Position numbers and translations under genes: made by a program
Assembly (NCBI GenBank): GCA_902783155.1
Contig: CACZPR010000083.1
Location: 1 to 53,215, forward strand
Direction of reading: 5' to 3'
DNA length: 53,215 bases
Source of the DNA: an uncultured Spirochaetaceae bacterium
Lineage (GTDB): Bacteria > Spirochaetota > Spirochaetia > Treponematales > Treponemataceae
Shown: piece after piece, positions 9,719 through 18,115 of the stretch
Numbering within the stretch: position 1 is the stretch's first letter
Layout of the letters: each line of letters opens with the position of its first letter
Notes under the pieces: model-generated
The model's database searches: none
What the model saw: the letters and a program-made list of their open reading frames with translations, nothing else
What the model was told of the DNA's origin: nothing

Positions 9719-10813
9719 CTATTTGTTCAGATACTCAACGACAAGTTCGCCCATCTTTTTTGTTCCGACAAGTTTTCCTGCCGCAGAGATTTTTTCCCTG
9801 TCGTCACCAGCAATGTCACCTGTGCGCCATCCATCATCAAGGACAGAGTTCACAGCATCCTCAATTGCCTTTGCCTCGGTCTCAAGACCAAAGCTGTAGC
9901 GGAGAAGCATTGCCGCAGAAAGAATTGTCGCAAGAGGATTGGCCAAATCTTTTCCAGCAATGTCCGGAGCAGAACCGTGGATTGGCTCGTAAAGACCAGG
10001 ACCCTTTCCATCACCCAGGGAAGCTGATGCCAACATTCCGATGGAACCTGTAATCTGGGATGCCTCGTCGGTAAGGATGTCGCCAAACATATTGCTTGTG
10101 GCGATTACATCAAACTGGCGTGGAGCGCGAACCATCTGCATTGCCGCGTTGTCGATGTAGAGGAAATCAAGAGTAACATCGGAATAATCCTTGTGGACTT
10201 CCTCAGCCACCTTTCTCCAAAGACGGGATGAGTTCAGGATGTTCGCCTTGTCAACAACTGTCAGATGCTTCTTCCTGTTGCGGGCAAACTCAAATCCCAT
10301 CCTTACGATGCGCTCGATTTCAGCCCATGTATATTTTTCTGTGTCCCACGCTGTCTTTCCATCCTCGGAGGTTCCCCTGTCGCCAAAGTAGATTCCGCCT
10401 GTCAGCTCACGGACAACCAAAATGTCAAGGCCAGTTCCGACAATCTCATCCTTCAGCGGACATGCCGCCTTGAGCTGCTTCCACATAACGGCAGGACGAA
10501 GGTTCGCATAGACTTTCATTCCACCGCGCAGTCCAAGAAGGGCCTTTTCCGGGCGAATCTCGGGGGCAACATTGTCCCACTTTGGTCCACCGACCGCACC
10601 AAGAAGAACCGCGTCGCTTTTAAGACAGATGTCCAGCTGGTCCTGTGGAAGAGGCTTTCCCCACTTGTCGATTGCGGCTCCACCGGCCACAACGTTTGTG
10701 TAGTTCCACTTGTGACCGAATTTTTTTGCCACCACGTCCAAAACCTTTACGGCTTCCGCAACAACATCAGGTCCGATTCCATCTCCAGGAATCAAGGCAA
10801 TGTTCTTTTCCAT
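9719..10813 (-). CDS. leuB: 3-isopropylmalate dehydrogenase
   Basis: A 364-residue NAD-dependent beta-decarboxylating dehydrogenase of leucine synthesis. It also oxidises methylmalate after citramalate synthase in the threonine-independent isoleucine route. The N-terminus IALIPGDGIGPDVVAEAVKV is diagnostic. LLGAVGGPKWD and LLGLRGGMKVYANLRP carry the substrate arginine region, VDKANIL contains the catalytic lysine, and DNAAMQMV plus SNMFGDILTDEAS supply metal-binding aspartates. The adenine-binding loop EPIHGSAPDIAGK is also present. The length is normal for LeuB. AGGAGAAATAG precedes the ATG. It lies 22 nt downstream of cimA in the same operon, so a dual leucine/isoleucine role is likely. No leuC or leuD is in the window. 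Confidence 0.95.
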   Translation of the reverse strand: MEKNIALIPGDGIGPDVVAEAVKVLDVVAKKFGHKWNYTNVVAGGAAIDKWGKPLPQDQLDICLKSDAVLLGAVGGPKWDNVAPEIRPEKALLGLRGGMKVYANLRPAVMWKQLKAACPLKDEIVGTGLDILVVRELTGGIYFGDRGTSEDGKTAWDTEKYTWAEIERIVRMGFEFARNRKKHLTVVDKANILNSSRLWRKVAEEVHKDYSDVTLDFLYIDNAAMQMVRAPRQFDVIATSNMFGDILTDEASQITGSIGMLASASLGDGKGPGLYEPIHGSAPDIAGKDLANPLATILSAAMLLRYSFGLETEAKAIEDAVNSVLDDGWRTGDIAGDDREKISAAGKLVGTKKMGELVVEYLNK

Positions 10814-10835
10814 TCTATTTCTCCTAAAAAAAATT

Positions 10836-12431
10836 CTAAATGAATTTCTGGTATTTTTTTTCTATGTCCTTAATCAGCTTGTACTCGAACGAATCGACAA
10901 GGGCCATCCATGAAGCCTCAACAACGTCGCAGCTCACGCCCATCGTTGTCCATGAGTCGGTTCCATCGGAGCTTTCAATCAGAACACGGACACGGCTTGC
11001 TGTCGCACTTTTTCCATCAAGAACGCGAACCTTGTAGTCGGTCAGGCGGATATGGTCAACGCTTGGATAGAAAGTCTTCAGGGCGGAACGCAGAGCATTG
11101 TCAAGCGCATTGACAGGACCGTTTCCCTCTCCCGCAGCAATCTCTATGTGGTCGTCAACGGCAATCTTCACCTGCGCAAAAGAGTAAAGCCCCTCCTCGA
11201 CAAGTGGAATCTCGCCGCTGGTCTTGTAGTAGTGCAGCTTGAAGAAAGGCTGGTATTTTCCAATCGCCTTGCGGACAAGAAGCTCGAAACTTCCCTCCGC
11301 GCCCTCAAACTGGTAGCCCTCATGCTCAAGGTCCTTCACCTGCTTAACTATGTCGGCGACAACAGGATTGTCCTTTGTTATGTCGGGATTGAACTTGTGG
11401 ATTTTTTCTATAATCATCGAACGACCGGCGACCTCGCTCATCAGGAACACACGCTCGTTTCCAACCGAATCAGGATTCACATGCTCGTATGCGGCTGGAT
11501 TTTTCAGCACGGCATCTATGTGCATACCGGCCTTGTGCGCAAAGGCATTCTGTCCAACATAGGGCATCCCGGATTCAAGGGTTATGTTCGTGATTTCGGC
11601 CACACGCTTGCAGATTGATGTCAGGTTCATAAGGCTTTCCGGCGGAATGCAGCTGTAGCCCATCTTCAGCTGGAGGTCGGAAATTATTGTAGAAAGATTT
11701 GCGTTGCCTGTTCTCTCGCCAAAACCGAGCAGCACGCCCTGGACATGGGTAATCCCGGACTCAACCGCAATCAAGGAGTTTGCAACCGCAAGACCAGAAT
11801 CATTGTGGGTGTGTATTCCGATTTTCACTTTGGAGCCGAATCTTTCAACAACATCTTTTGTGATTGCACGGAGATCGTTCATCATGCAGCCGCCCTTTGT
11901 CTCGCAAAGAACAAGCACCGAAGCCCCGCCATCAACCGCAGCCTGCAAAGTCTCCATTGCGTAGCCGGAATTTGCCTGGTAGCCGGAAAAAAAGTGTTCG
12001 GCATCATACATTACGTTGCGCCCGTTGGATTTAAGGAAGGCACATGTCTCCCGTATCATGTCCAGATTTTCCTCTAGGGTCGCGTGAAGAATATCCGTTA
12101 CCTGAAAATCCCAGCTTTTTCCAAAAATCACCACGTCCTCGGTTCCAGCTGTCAAAAGGGACTGGAGATTTGCGTCCTCGGCACAGGGGATTCCCTTGCG
12201 TCTGGTCGAACCGAAAGCCACCAGCTTTGCATGTTTGAGCTTCAATTCCGCCGCCCTCTGGAAAAACTCCATGTCCTTTGGATTGCTTCCCGGATTTCCA
12301 GCCTCAATGTACTTTACGCCAAGCTCGTCAAGGGCCTCCACAATATGAATCTTGTCCTGCACGGAATAAGAAATGCCCTCACCCTGCGAACCGTCGCGCA
12401 AAGTCGAATCCAAAATCTCTATTTCAGCCAT
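10836..12431 (-). CDS. cimA: (R)-citramalate synthase
   Basis: A 531-residue Claisen-type acyltransferase that condenses pyruvate with acetyl-CoA to citramalate, the first step of threonine-independent isoleucine synthesis. The TIM-barrel starts with ILDSTLRDGSQGEG, contains VIFGKSWDFQVTDIL, and has the metal/His motif GIHTHNDSGLAVANS. The helical subdomain includes AFAHKAGMHIDAVLK and the C-terminal LeuA-type regulatory domain begins near residue 395. The overall pattern (DxTLRDGxQxEG, ENLDMI, YDAEHFF) fits the spirochaete/clostridial CimA group better than LeuA. The start at 12431 (MAEIEILD) is chosen over an in-frame site at 12479 because GGAGG lies 4 nt upstream. leuB follows 22 nt downstream, which supports the pathway assignment. 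Confidence 0.88.
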   Translation of the reverse strand: MAEIEILDSTLRDGSQGEGISYSVQDKIHIVEALDELGVKYIEAGNPGSNPKDMEFFQRAAELKLKHAKLVAFGSTRRKGIPCAEDANLQSLLTAGTEDVVIFGKSWDFQVTDILHATLEENLDMIRETCAFLKSNGRNVMYDAEHFFSGYQANSGYAMETLQAAVDGGASVLVLCETKGGCMMNDLRAITKDVVERFGSKVKIGIHTHNDSGLAVANSLIAVESGITHVQGVLLGFGERTGNANLSTIISDLQLKMGYSCIPPESLMNLTSICKRVAEITNITLESGMPYVGQNAFAHKAGMHIDAVLKNPAAYEHVNPDSVGNERVFLMSEVAGRSMIIEKIHKFNPDITKDNPVVADIVKQVKDLEHEGYQFEGAEGSFELLVRKAIGKYQPFFKLHYYKTSGEIPLVEEGLYSFAQVKIAVDDHIEIAAGEGNGPVNALDNALRSALKTFYPSVDHIRLTDYKVRVLDGKSATASRVRVLIESSDGTDSWTTMGVSCDVVEASWMALVDSFEYKLIKDIEKKYQKFI

Positions 12432-12461
12432 AAATCCTCCAAGCCTGTCCAGACTGTCCGA

Positions 12462-12513
12462 ATTATACCCTAAAAGCAAGGCAATTGTAAACCGATGTGT
12501 TTTAATCTATAAT
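12462..12513. promoter_or_regulatory. Divergent cimA / methyltransferase promoters sharing a -35 region
   Basis: On the minus strand, TTTACA (12486-12491), an 18-nt spacer and TATAAT (12462-12467) drive cimA. On the plus strand, TTGTAA (12485-12490), a 17-nt spacer and TATAAT (12508-12513) drive the methyltransferase. The two -35 elements overlap almost completely, so the two polymerases should compete for the same DNA. Confidence 0.6.
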
Positions 12514-12555
12514 GGAAGAAAAGTATTGAAAGAAAAACTTGCCATGGAGGTTCCT

Positions 12556-13329
12556 ATGCCGTTTTTGCTCAACTCGCCTGACGAAACTTCGCTAATCAGC
12601 CTTTCGGTGCGTGCGTCAGAATCGGGGCGGAAAAAAAGTCGCCTGGACGATTCCCAGTCCGTTTCCCTTGCGCAAAAGCTTGGTCTGGACGGAAAAAGGT
12701 ATGACAATTTTTTTGTGCATGAAAACATGGTCGCGTCCGCAATTTTGATTGAAAAGGCCACAAGGGATTTTGTCGGGGCACATGGCGAGTGCGCGGTGGT
12801 GAACCTTGGCTGCGGCTACGACAATCTTTTTGGCAAGGTGGACAATGGAAAAATCTTCTGGTACGATGTCGATTTGCCGGAGATGATGGAGAAACGCAAA
12901 AACATTTTTTCCAGCGGGGAACGTTTTATGGAGCTGGAAGGAAGCGCGCTTGAGTCTGGATGGACGGTCTTTGTCGCAAAGGACAGGGAGCCGTTGATTG
13001 TTGCCCAGGGACTTTCGCTCCATTTTTCCGCAAAAAAGATTTCGGCCATGCTCCAGATTTTGACGGACTCATTTTCAACGGGCCATGCCATATTTGATTT
13101 TTGGTCCCCCTTTGCCATGTCTCGTCTTGAAAAAAAATATGCGATAAGGGATGTGCGATGGGGACAGGGCATAAAATCCTGCGACGAGATTTTGAAGATG
13201 AACGAAAAACTTGAACTTGAAAGCGAATATCTTTTCAGCGACCTGATGCAGAATTTTGGGTGGAAATCCAGAAGAATCTGCCGAAGAAAAAACGAAAAGG
13301 ACAGCAGGGTTGCAATCTTCCGGTGGTAG
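12556..13329 (+). CDS. Leucine carboxyl methyltransferase-family (LCM/PPM1-like) methyltransferase
   Basis: A 257-residue class I S-adenosylmethionine-dependent methyltransferase. AVVNLGCGYDNLF (about residues 80-92) is motif I. WYDVDLPEMMEKRK is the acidic loop plus the family-typical 'DLP' and 'KR' positions. IVAQGLSLHF and IFDFWSPFAM follow, as in TcmP/PPM1-type O-methyltransferases. These act on small acids or C-terminal carboxylates; the substrate here is unknown. The ATG at 12556 has GGAGG 5 nt upstream and gives MPFLLNSPDETSL. A TTG at 12526 and an ATG at 12544 are less likely starts. The next gene begins 24 nt after the stop, so the pair is probably co-transcribed. Confidence 0.75.
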   Translation: MPFLLNSPDETSLISLSVRASESGRKKSRLDDSQSVSLAQKLGLDGKRYDNFFVHENMVASAILIEKATRDFVGAHGECAVVNLGCGYDNLFGKVDNGKIFWYDVDLPEMMEKRKNIFSSGERFMELEGSALESGWTVFVAKDREPLIVAQGLSLHFSAKKISAMLQILTDSFSTGHAIFDFWSPFAMSRLEKKYAIRDVRWGQGIKSCDEILKMNEKLELESEYLFSDLMQNFGWKSRRICRRKNEKDSRVAIFRW

Positions 13330-13353
13330 GACGGCAACAAAGGATTGGGATTT

Positions 13354-14340
13354 ATGAACAGACAGATTTTTTCTATTATAGTTTGGACGGTGGTTGCCAC
13401 GCTTTCGATTGTGGGCTTCACTTTTTTGAAAATCAGGACATCCGGGGAAGGGACGGCCACCGTGGAAGAGAGATGGACGGAAAAAATTGATTCCGCGATT
13501 CTTCCTGAGACGGTCGGGGAAAACACTTTGCCGCAAAACTTTTATTGCATAGCGGAGGACAGCTATTCCCTGTCGCTTGATTTTTTGGATGAAAAACATT
13601 TGCTGCTTGGGGAATCCTTTTCATTCGACGGATATTTTGTCCTCAACCTAAAATGGGCCGCGGAATATTCGGTGGACAGTGAAAAATGTGAGCTTTACAT
13701 AAAACGAAAGTCACTGCTTGATGGATGCGAGGAAATCTCCAGCTCACTTGCCATCTGCGACAGGATGACGGAAGCAATAAAAGAAAAAATCCTTGTGGAG
13801 ATGGACTCCGTTTCACTCAAGGGGGAAGGTCTTCTGAGGGACATACTTTTTGACCGCGTTTACAGATATGTTGACAGCGTTCTTTTTGAAATCAAGACCT
13901 TTGAAATTGTGCGCGAGGGAAACGGCGTTCTTGTTGAGGCGACAAAAGATTTTTCATCAAAACTTACGTTCACTTCGACCAATTTTGAGGGAAGCATTTC
14001 CGTAAAGGACAACGTGATTTTTATACTCGCAGAAACGGACGCGGGCGAACGAAAATTTGGCGGCGTGCTGTTTGACAATGGACAGAATCTTTCCGCAACG
14101 CTTTACGAATTTGAAAGACCAAAGGGCTCCCGGGACGCAAGTTTGACGGAGACTGGAAAAATGTCCGTCACTATCGAAGAGGGAAGCACAGTCTCCGATT
14201 CACAGACCGTCGAATGTAAGATGAAAATCGTTGACGCGCCGAAAGATTTTTTAATTGCGCCCGGGACAGTTTTTTCCGCGCAAAAAATATTATGCCCCGG
14301 ACTCATGTGGATGATAACACCGGAAGACAAAACGGATTAA
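13354..14340 (+). CDS. Membrane-anchored hypothetical protein
   Basis: I do not recognise a family for this 328-residue protein. One hydrophobic helix at the N-terminus (IFSIIVWTVVATLSIVGFTFL, residues about 4-24) looks like an uncleaved signal anchor. The rest is a beta-rich extracytoplasmic region ending CPGLMWMITPEDKTD. The start is the ATG at 13354 (MNRQIFS) rather than an in-frame TTG at 13345. It follows the methyltransferase by 24 nt and its stop overlaps the convergent rnhA stop by 4 nt, with no terminator between them. Confidence 0.6.
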   Translation: MNRQIFSIIVWTVVATLSIVGFTFLKIRTSGEGTATVEERWTEKIDSAILPETVGENTLPQNFYCIAEDSYSLSLDFLDEKHLLLGESFSFDGYFVLNLKWAAEYSVDSEKCELYIKRKSLLDGCEEISSSLAICDRMTEAIKEKILVEMDSVSLKGEGLLRDILFDRVYRYVDSVLFEIKTFEIVREGNGVLVEATKDFSSKLTFTSTNFEGSISVKDNVIFILAETDAGERKFGGVLFDNGQNLSATLYEFERPKGSRDASLTETGKMSVTIEEGSTVSDSQTVECKMKIVDAPKDFLIAPGTVFSAQKILCPGLMWMITPEDKTD

Positions 14341-14789
14341 CGGAACTTTCCCATCTCCATTTTGCAAAGCTGGTCACAGATTTCGTTGTACTCGACACCC
14401 GCATGTCCCTTGACCCATTTCCAGTCAACGTCCAGGCGGCTATAAAGGTCGTCCAGCCTAAACCACAGGTCCTGGTTCAGAACAGGCTTTTTCGCCGCGG
14501 TCCGCCATCCATTGTTTTTCCATTTGTTTATCCATGAGGTGATTCCGTTTTTCACGTACTGGCTGTCGGAGTAGACCTCAATTTTTCTTTCACGCCACTC
14601 AGTGTTTTTGGCGGCGGCAGCCAGAGCTTCAATTGCGGCGGTAAGCTCCATCCTGTTGTTGGTTGTGCGCCTCTCTCCGCCGCTGACCTTTGTCACGTTT
14701 CCGCCGTCAATAACGACGCATCCCCATCCACCGGGACCAGGATTCCCGGAGCATCCTCCGTCTGTATAAATTGTCAATGTGTTTTCCAT
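14337..14789 (-). CDS. rnhA: Ribonuclease HI
   Basis: A 150-residue nuclease that cuts the RNA strand of RNA-DNA hybrids. It shows the family fingerprint: LTIYTDGGCSGNPGPGGWG with the first aspartate (D10), RMELTAAIEAL with the catalytic glutamate, VYSDSQYV with the third acid, VKGHAGVEYNEICDQL with the histidine loop and last aspartate. The length is typical. The start is ATG 14789 (MENTL). An ATG at 14798 is in frame, but it overlaps the putative -10 box and would add only MSG. It converges with the membrane-anchored gene and the two reading frames overlap by 4 nt. Confidence 0.93.
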   Translation of the reverse strand: MENTLTIYTDGGCSGNPGPGGWGCVVIDGGNVTKVSGGERRTTNNRMELTAAIEALAAAAKNTEWRERKIEVYSDSQYVKNGITSWINKWKNNGWRTAAKKPVLNQDLWFRLDDLYSRLDVDWKWVKGHAGVEYNEICDQLCKMEMGKFR

Positions 14790-14796
14790 GCCGGAC

Positions 14797-14802
14797 ATTA
14801 TA
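14797..14802 (-). promoter_or_regulatory. rnhA -10 box, leaderless start likely
   Basis: A perfect TATAAT on the minus strand ends 7 nt before the rnhA ATG at 14789. I see no good -35 element at 16-18 nt, so this promoter is weaker evidence than the other leaderless examples in the window. Confidence 0.4.
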
Positions 14803-14896
14803 AAACATTTTTGAAAAAAAAACAGGGATGCGGCATTTTTTTTTGGCTGTGATAAGGAGAATACCAGCCGCACCCCCGTTATATTAAAAAGCAAAC

Positions 14897-14943
14897 AAGG
14901 TTAATGTTTAACCAACCTTATAGTTAGCATACACTAACTATAA
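14897..14943. repeat. Two adjacent inverted repeats upstream of rnhA
   Basis: AAGGTT (14897-14902) pairs with AACCTT (14914-14919) and encloses a nested GGTTAA/TTAACC pair. Next to it, TTATAGTTAG (14918-14927) is a perfect inverted repeat of CTAACTATAA (14934-14943) with a 6-nt centre. There is no T run, so neither looks like a terminator. They lie between the ATP-grasp stop and rnhA and could be operators or mRNA 3'-end structures. Confidence 0.5.
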
Positions 14944-14961
14944 TAACAAAGTCAATACCCC

Positions 14962-16308
14962 TTAGTCTCCAAAATTCAGGATTTTCTTCGCCCAGAGAAT
15001 GTGTTCCCAGACAGGTCCATCAAAAATTTCGGGAAACATTTTTTTTGTCCCATCCAGAGCCTGAACCAATTCCATGGCTGTGTCGAATCCACCGGCGACC
15101 GCCTCGCAGTACCCTTTTTCCCGTTCCTGTTTTGCGGCAAGATTTTTGTGCTGGTGGAGATAGCCAATCCACGGCAGACTGGAGATTTTTTCAAAAAGGC
15201 CATCATCAAGAAGTGGCAGCTTAAAATTGCAGACAAACTTTGGCTCCGGAAAACCAGGGGCAGAATCGAAAGCGGTTTCCGACATCAAATCAAAAACGCT
15301 CATTCCCATCGATGCGGCGTAGGTCTCCGTCATTCCCGAAAGACGCGGGTTGATTTCGACAACAAACCACTGGCCGCCGCTGAAAATCAAATCCACCTGG
15401 GCAAATCCGTTCAAATCAATTTTCGTCGCAAGCTCCACAAGCATTTTTTTTAGCCCGGCAATTTTGAAATCATCGGAAACGACCGGCCCCATCTTCACGC
15501 TCAGCTTTGGACTTGTGATTCCATACCGATTGACCGAAAAAAGAAGCGGCGGCATGACCTTGTACTTTCCGTTGCGCCCGTAGATTTCAGTTCCAAAATG
15601 CAGACCGTCGATATACTCCTCAACAAGCCTGTCCGAAACATTGCGTCCGTTTTTCAGATAGTGCACGGCCTGCGCAAAAGAGACGGCAACCTCCATGCCA
15701 TAGGAACTAAGACCCACGCAGTCCTTGATGACCACAGGATAACGCATTTTCTGGATTTCAGAAAGAACAAAGTCCTTGTAGTTGTTCACCGCAATCTCAC
15801 GGTTCCCACGCTCGGCCCAAAAATATTCGTGGTGGACGTAGACAGAGGGGGGGCATGGAAAATTGTTCAGCCGCAAAAAATCGGCAGTGTTTTTTTTGTC
15901 AAAGCAAATCAGCTGGGTGGACTTTGACGGACAGACGGTCCCGACACCGCTTTTTTCAAGAATCTCCGCCACAATGGAATCCTTCAGGCCCATCCAGTCA
16001 AAAGGCGGGGACCATGATGTTGCCGAAATCGCGATGTCGGGATTTTCCTTTAAAACTTCAGCAGCAAAATCCTCAGCGGAAACTTTGTCCGTCGCCCTGC
16101 ATGTCACAAGATTCGCCGGTGGATTTATTTCACCCGATTTTAAATCAAAAAGAAAATGCCCCGGAAGATTTGCCACCACCGAAAAATGGTGTCCGGGGAA
16201 TTTTTTTGCAAGTCTGTCAAGGCACAGGCTTCTGGGGGGCCAGTATTTTATTTCAACATCCCCGCCAGAAAAAACATTTGAGCTTGTGCTGTAGAAAACG
16301 ACATTCAC
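14962..16308 (-). CDS. ATP-grasp ligase of unknown substrate
   Basis: A 448-residue protein with a carbamoyl-phosphate-synthase/D-Ala ligase-type ATP-grasp fold. The nucleotide-binding lysines sit in YPVVIKDCVGLSSYGMEVAV. LVEEYIDGLHFGTEIYGRNGKY is the central strand, and FAQVDLIFSGGQWFVVEINPRLSGMTETYA holds the magnesium-binding acid and asparagine. The N-terminus (VVFYSTSSNVFSGGD) and a short C-terminal helical tail are additional. Such enzymes join a carboxylate to an amine or thiol, but the substrate cannot be read from sequence. The start is a GTG at 16308, two nucleotides after the ilvB stop, so it is translated from the ilvB message. It could therefore act near branched-chain or pyruvate metabolism, but that is inference from position only. 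Confidence 0.72.
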   Translation of the reverse strand: MNVVFYSTSSNVFSGGDVEIKYWPPRSLCLDRLAKKFPGHHFSVVANLPGHFLFDLKSGEINPPANLVTCRATDKVSAEDFAAEVLKENPDIAISATSWSPPFDWMGLKDSIVAEILEKSGVGTVCPSKSTQLICFDKKNTADFLRLNNFPCPPSVYVHHEYFWAERGNREIAVNNYKDFVLSEIQKMRYPVVIKDCVGLSSYGMEVAVSFAQAVHYLKNGRNVSDRLVEEYIDGLHFGTEIYGRNGKYKVMPPLLFSVNRYGITSPKLSVKMGPVVSDDFKIAGLKKMLVELATKIDLNGFAQVDLIFSGGQWFVVEINPRLSGMTETYAASMGMSVFDLMSETAFDSAPGFPEPKFVCNFKLPLLDDGLFEKISSLPWIGYLHQHKNLAAKQEREKGYCEAVAGGFDTAMELVQALDGTKKMFPEIFDGPVWEHILWAKKILNFGD

Positions 16309-16310
16309 TT

Positions 16311-18065
16311 TCAGTTGCGGATTGAATCAATGTTCGCGTGTCCTGCGGCAACAAACGGAAGAACGTTTTCCTCCCTGTCAATCTTCAGCAGAACAAAATG
16401 CGGTCCAGGGGTGAAAGCCTTTTTGTTCCAGTCGGGGTCCACAGTCGCATCAATGGCATCGATTCCGAATCCCCCCGCAATGTTCAAAAGGTCCGGGGAT
16501 TTTTTGAATTCGGACGCGCTGTAGTTTTTGTTGAAGAGATATTGCTGCTGCTGTCTGACCATTCCAAGGCTTCCGTTCTGGAGAACAAAAACAGTCACAT
16601 CAAGATTTTCTTCCGCGAGTGTAGCAAACTCCTGCACGTTCATCAAAATGCTTCCGTCGCCGCTCACACATACCACACGTTTTTTTGGATTCTGGATTGC
16701 CGCACCAATTGCCGTGGGAAGTCCAAAGCCCATGGTACCAAGGGAGCCGCTTGTCAAAAGCTGTCTTGATTTTGTGACCGGATAATACTGGGCAGTCCAC
16801 ATCTGGTGCTGGCCAACGTCGGTCGTCACAATTATGTCGTCCGCATTGAGTCCAGCCTTTTCCGCCATGTCGGGAATGTTCTTTATGAATAGCCGTGGAT
16901 TTGTGGATGACGCTGGAACGGATGGATTTCTTCCAAGTTCCACGCTCTCCGTCTCCGAGAATGTTTTTCTCAAATCAGAGAGCCACTTTTCGCGGGCCTT
17001 TCCCTCGTCCGTGGATTTTGGGTCCGAAGATTTTTTGGACACAGCCCCGGTCAAAAGAGGGAACATTGTCTCGGTCTCCCCGACAAGGGAAATTGATGCA
17101 GGAAGAATCTTGTTGATTTCAGCCGCGTCAACATCGATGTGGAGTATGCTTGCGTTCGGACAGAACTCCTTGATTACGCCCGTCGCCCTGTCGTCAAAAC
17201 GGACACCGGCCGCCAAAACAAGGTCAGCATCGTGCATGGCCAGATTCGCCGCGTATGAACCGTGCATTCCAACCATACCAAAATTGTTTTCATCCAGACG
17301 GGACACCGCGCCAATCCCCATGAGAGAGGAGACCACCGCGGCATTATATTTTTCAAGGAAAGCGGACAACGCTTTTTCCGTTTCAGGATTATTGCATCCT
17401 CCGCCAAGATAGAGGACAGCTTTTTTTGCGGAAAGAAGAGAGTCCGCCATGCGGTCTATGATTTTTGGAACCTCGTCATCGGCTGTGGCAAAGCGTTTTG
17501 CAAGGACAGAATGTTTTGAATCGTCAACTGATTTTATTTCGGGCCACTTTTCAAATTCGACAACCTTTGTCTGGACATCGCGCGGGACATCAATCAGGAC
17601 TGGACCCGGACGACCGCCAACAGCAATTGCGAACGCACTTGGGATTGCATCCAGAAGCTCCAGCGGATTCTTGACCATTATGGAGTGCTTGGTGATTGGG
17701 AATGAAAGGCCAAAAGTGTCGGCCTCCTGGAATGCGTCCGTACCAATCAGAGAGGAGTTGACCTGACCCGTGATTGCGATTATAGGAATGGAGTCGCACC
17801 TGGCATCGGCAACGGCAGTCAAAAGATTCATTGCGCCGGGACCTGAGGTTGCCATGCAGACCGCCGGTTTTCCTGATGTCCTTGCCATTCCCTGGGCGAT
17901 AAATCCAGCAGCCTGCTCCTGTCTTACAAGGATGTGCCTGATGGAGCTTCTGTTCAGCTCGTCATAGAGTGGCAGAATGGAGCCACCTGGTATTCCTGCT
18001 ACGGTCGTTATTCCGTGGAGTTCCAAAAGTTTAACAATAATCTGAGATCCGCTTGCCTTAATCAT
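16311..18065 (-). CDS. ilvB: Acetolactate synthase, catalytic subunit
   Basis: A 584-residue thiamine-diphosphate enzyme that makes acetolactate or acetohydroxybutyrate for valine, leucine and isoleucine synthesis. The catalytic glutamate is E50 (LVRQEQAAGFIAQG). GKPAVCMATSGPGAMNLLTAV and PIIAITGQV are the Pyr domain, RFDDRATG is typical of the FAD-binding AHAS group, and GDGSILMNVQEFATL plus NGSLGMVRQQQQ are the PP domain with the diphosphate motif. No ilvN regulatory subunit lies next to it; an ATP-grasp gene occupies the downstream position instead. The mRNA is predicted to be leaderless. With cimA and leuB 4-8 kb away it makes this segment a branched-chain amino-acid neighbourhood. Confidence 0.92.
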   Translation of the reverse strand: MIKASGSQIIVKLLELHGITTVAGIPGGSILPLYDELNRSSIRHILVRQEQAAGFIAQGMARTSGKPAVCMATSGPGAMNLLTAVADARCDSIPIIAITGQVNSSLIGTDAFQEADTFGLSFPITKHSIMVKNPLELLDAIPSAFAIAVGGRPGPVLIDVPRDVQTKVVEFEKWPEIKSVDDSKHSVLAKRFATADDEVPKIIDRMADSLLSAKKAVLYLGGGCNNPETEKALSAFLEKYNAAVVSSLMGIGAVSRLDENNFGMVGMHGSYAANLAMHDADLVLAAGVRFDDRATGVIKEFCPNASILHIDVDAAEINKILPASISLVGETETMFPLLTGAVSKKSSDPKSTDEGKAREKWLSDLRKTFSETESVELGRNPSVPASSTNPRLFIKNIPDMAEKAGLNADDIIVTTDVGQHQMWTAQYYPVTKSRQLLTSGSLGTMGFGLPTAIGAAIQNPKKRVVCVSGDGSILMNVQEFATLAEENLDVTVFVLQNGSLGMVRQQQQYLFNKNYSASEFKKSPDLLNIAGGFGIDAIDATVDPDWNKKAFTPGPHFVLLKIDREENVLPFVAAGHANIDSIRN

Positions 18066-18073
18066 GGTTTGAC

Positions 18074-18102
18074 ATTGTATAAGGTAGCGGATTTTTTTTC
18101 AA
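18074..18102 (-). promoter_or_regulatory. Sigma70-like ilvB promoter, leaderless mRNA
   Basis: Minus strand TTGAAA (18097-18102), a 17-nt spacer and TACAAT (18074-18079). Only 8 nt separate the -10 box from the ilvB ATG at 18065, and there is no Shine-Dalgarno site. This is one of the two best-matching leaderless promoters here (5/6 at each element). Confidence 0.72.
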
Positions 18103-18115
18103 GCGTACAGGAAAC

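Noticed and set aside
10265..10843. Plus-strand frame of 192 codons antisense to leuB
   Set aside because: Shadow of leuB, which has clear family motifs and a good Shine-Dalgarno site.
12431..12500. T-box or leader-peptide attenuator before cimA
   Set aside because: The leader is only about 25 nt from the -10 box to the ATG, too short for either mechanism.
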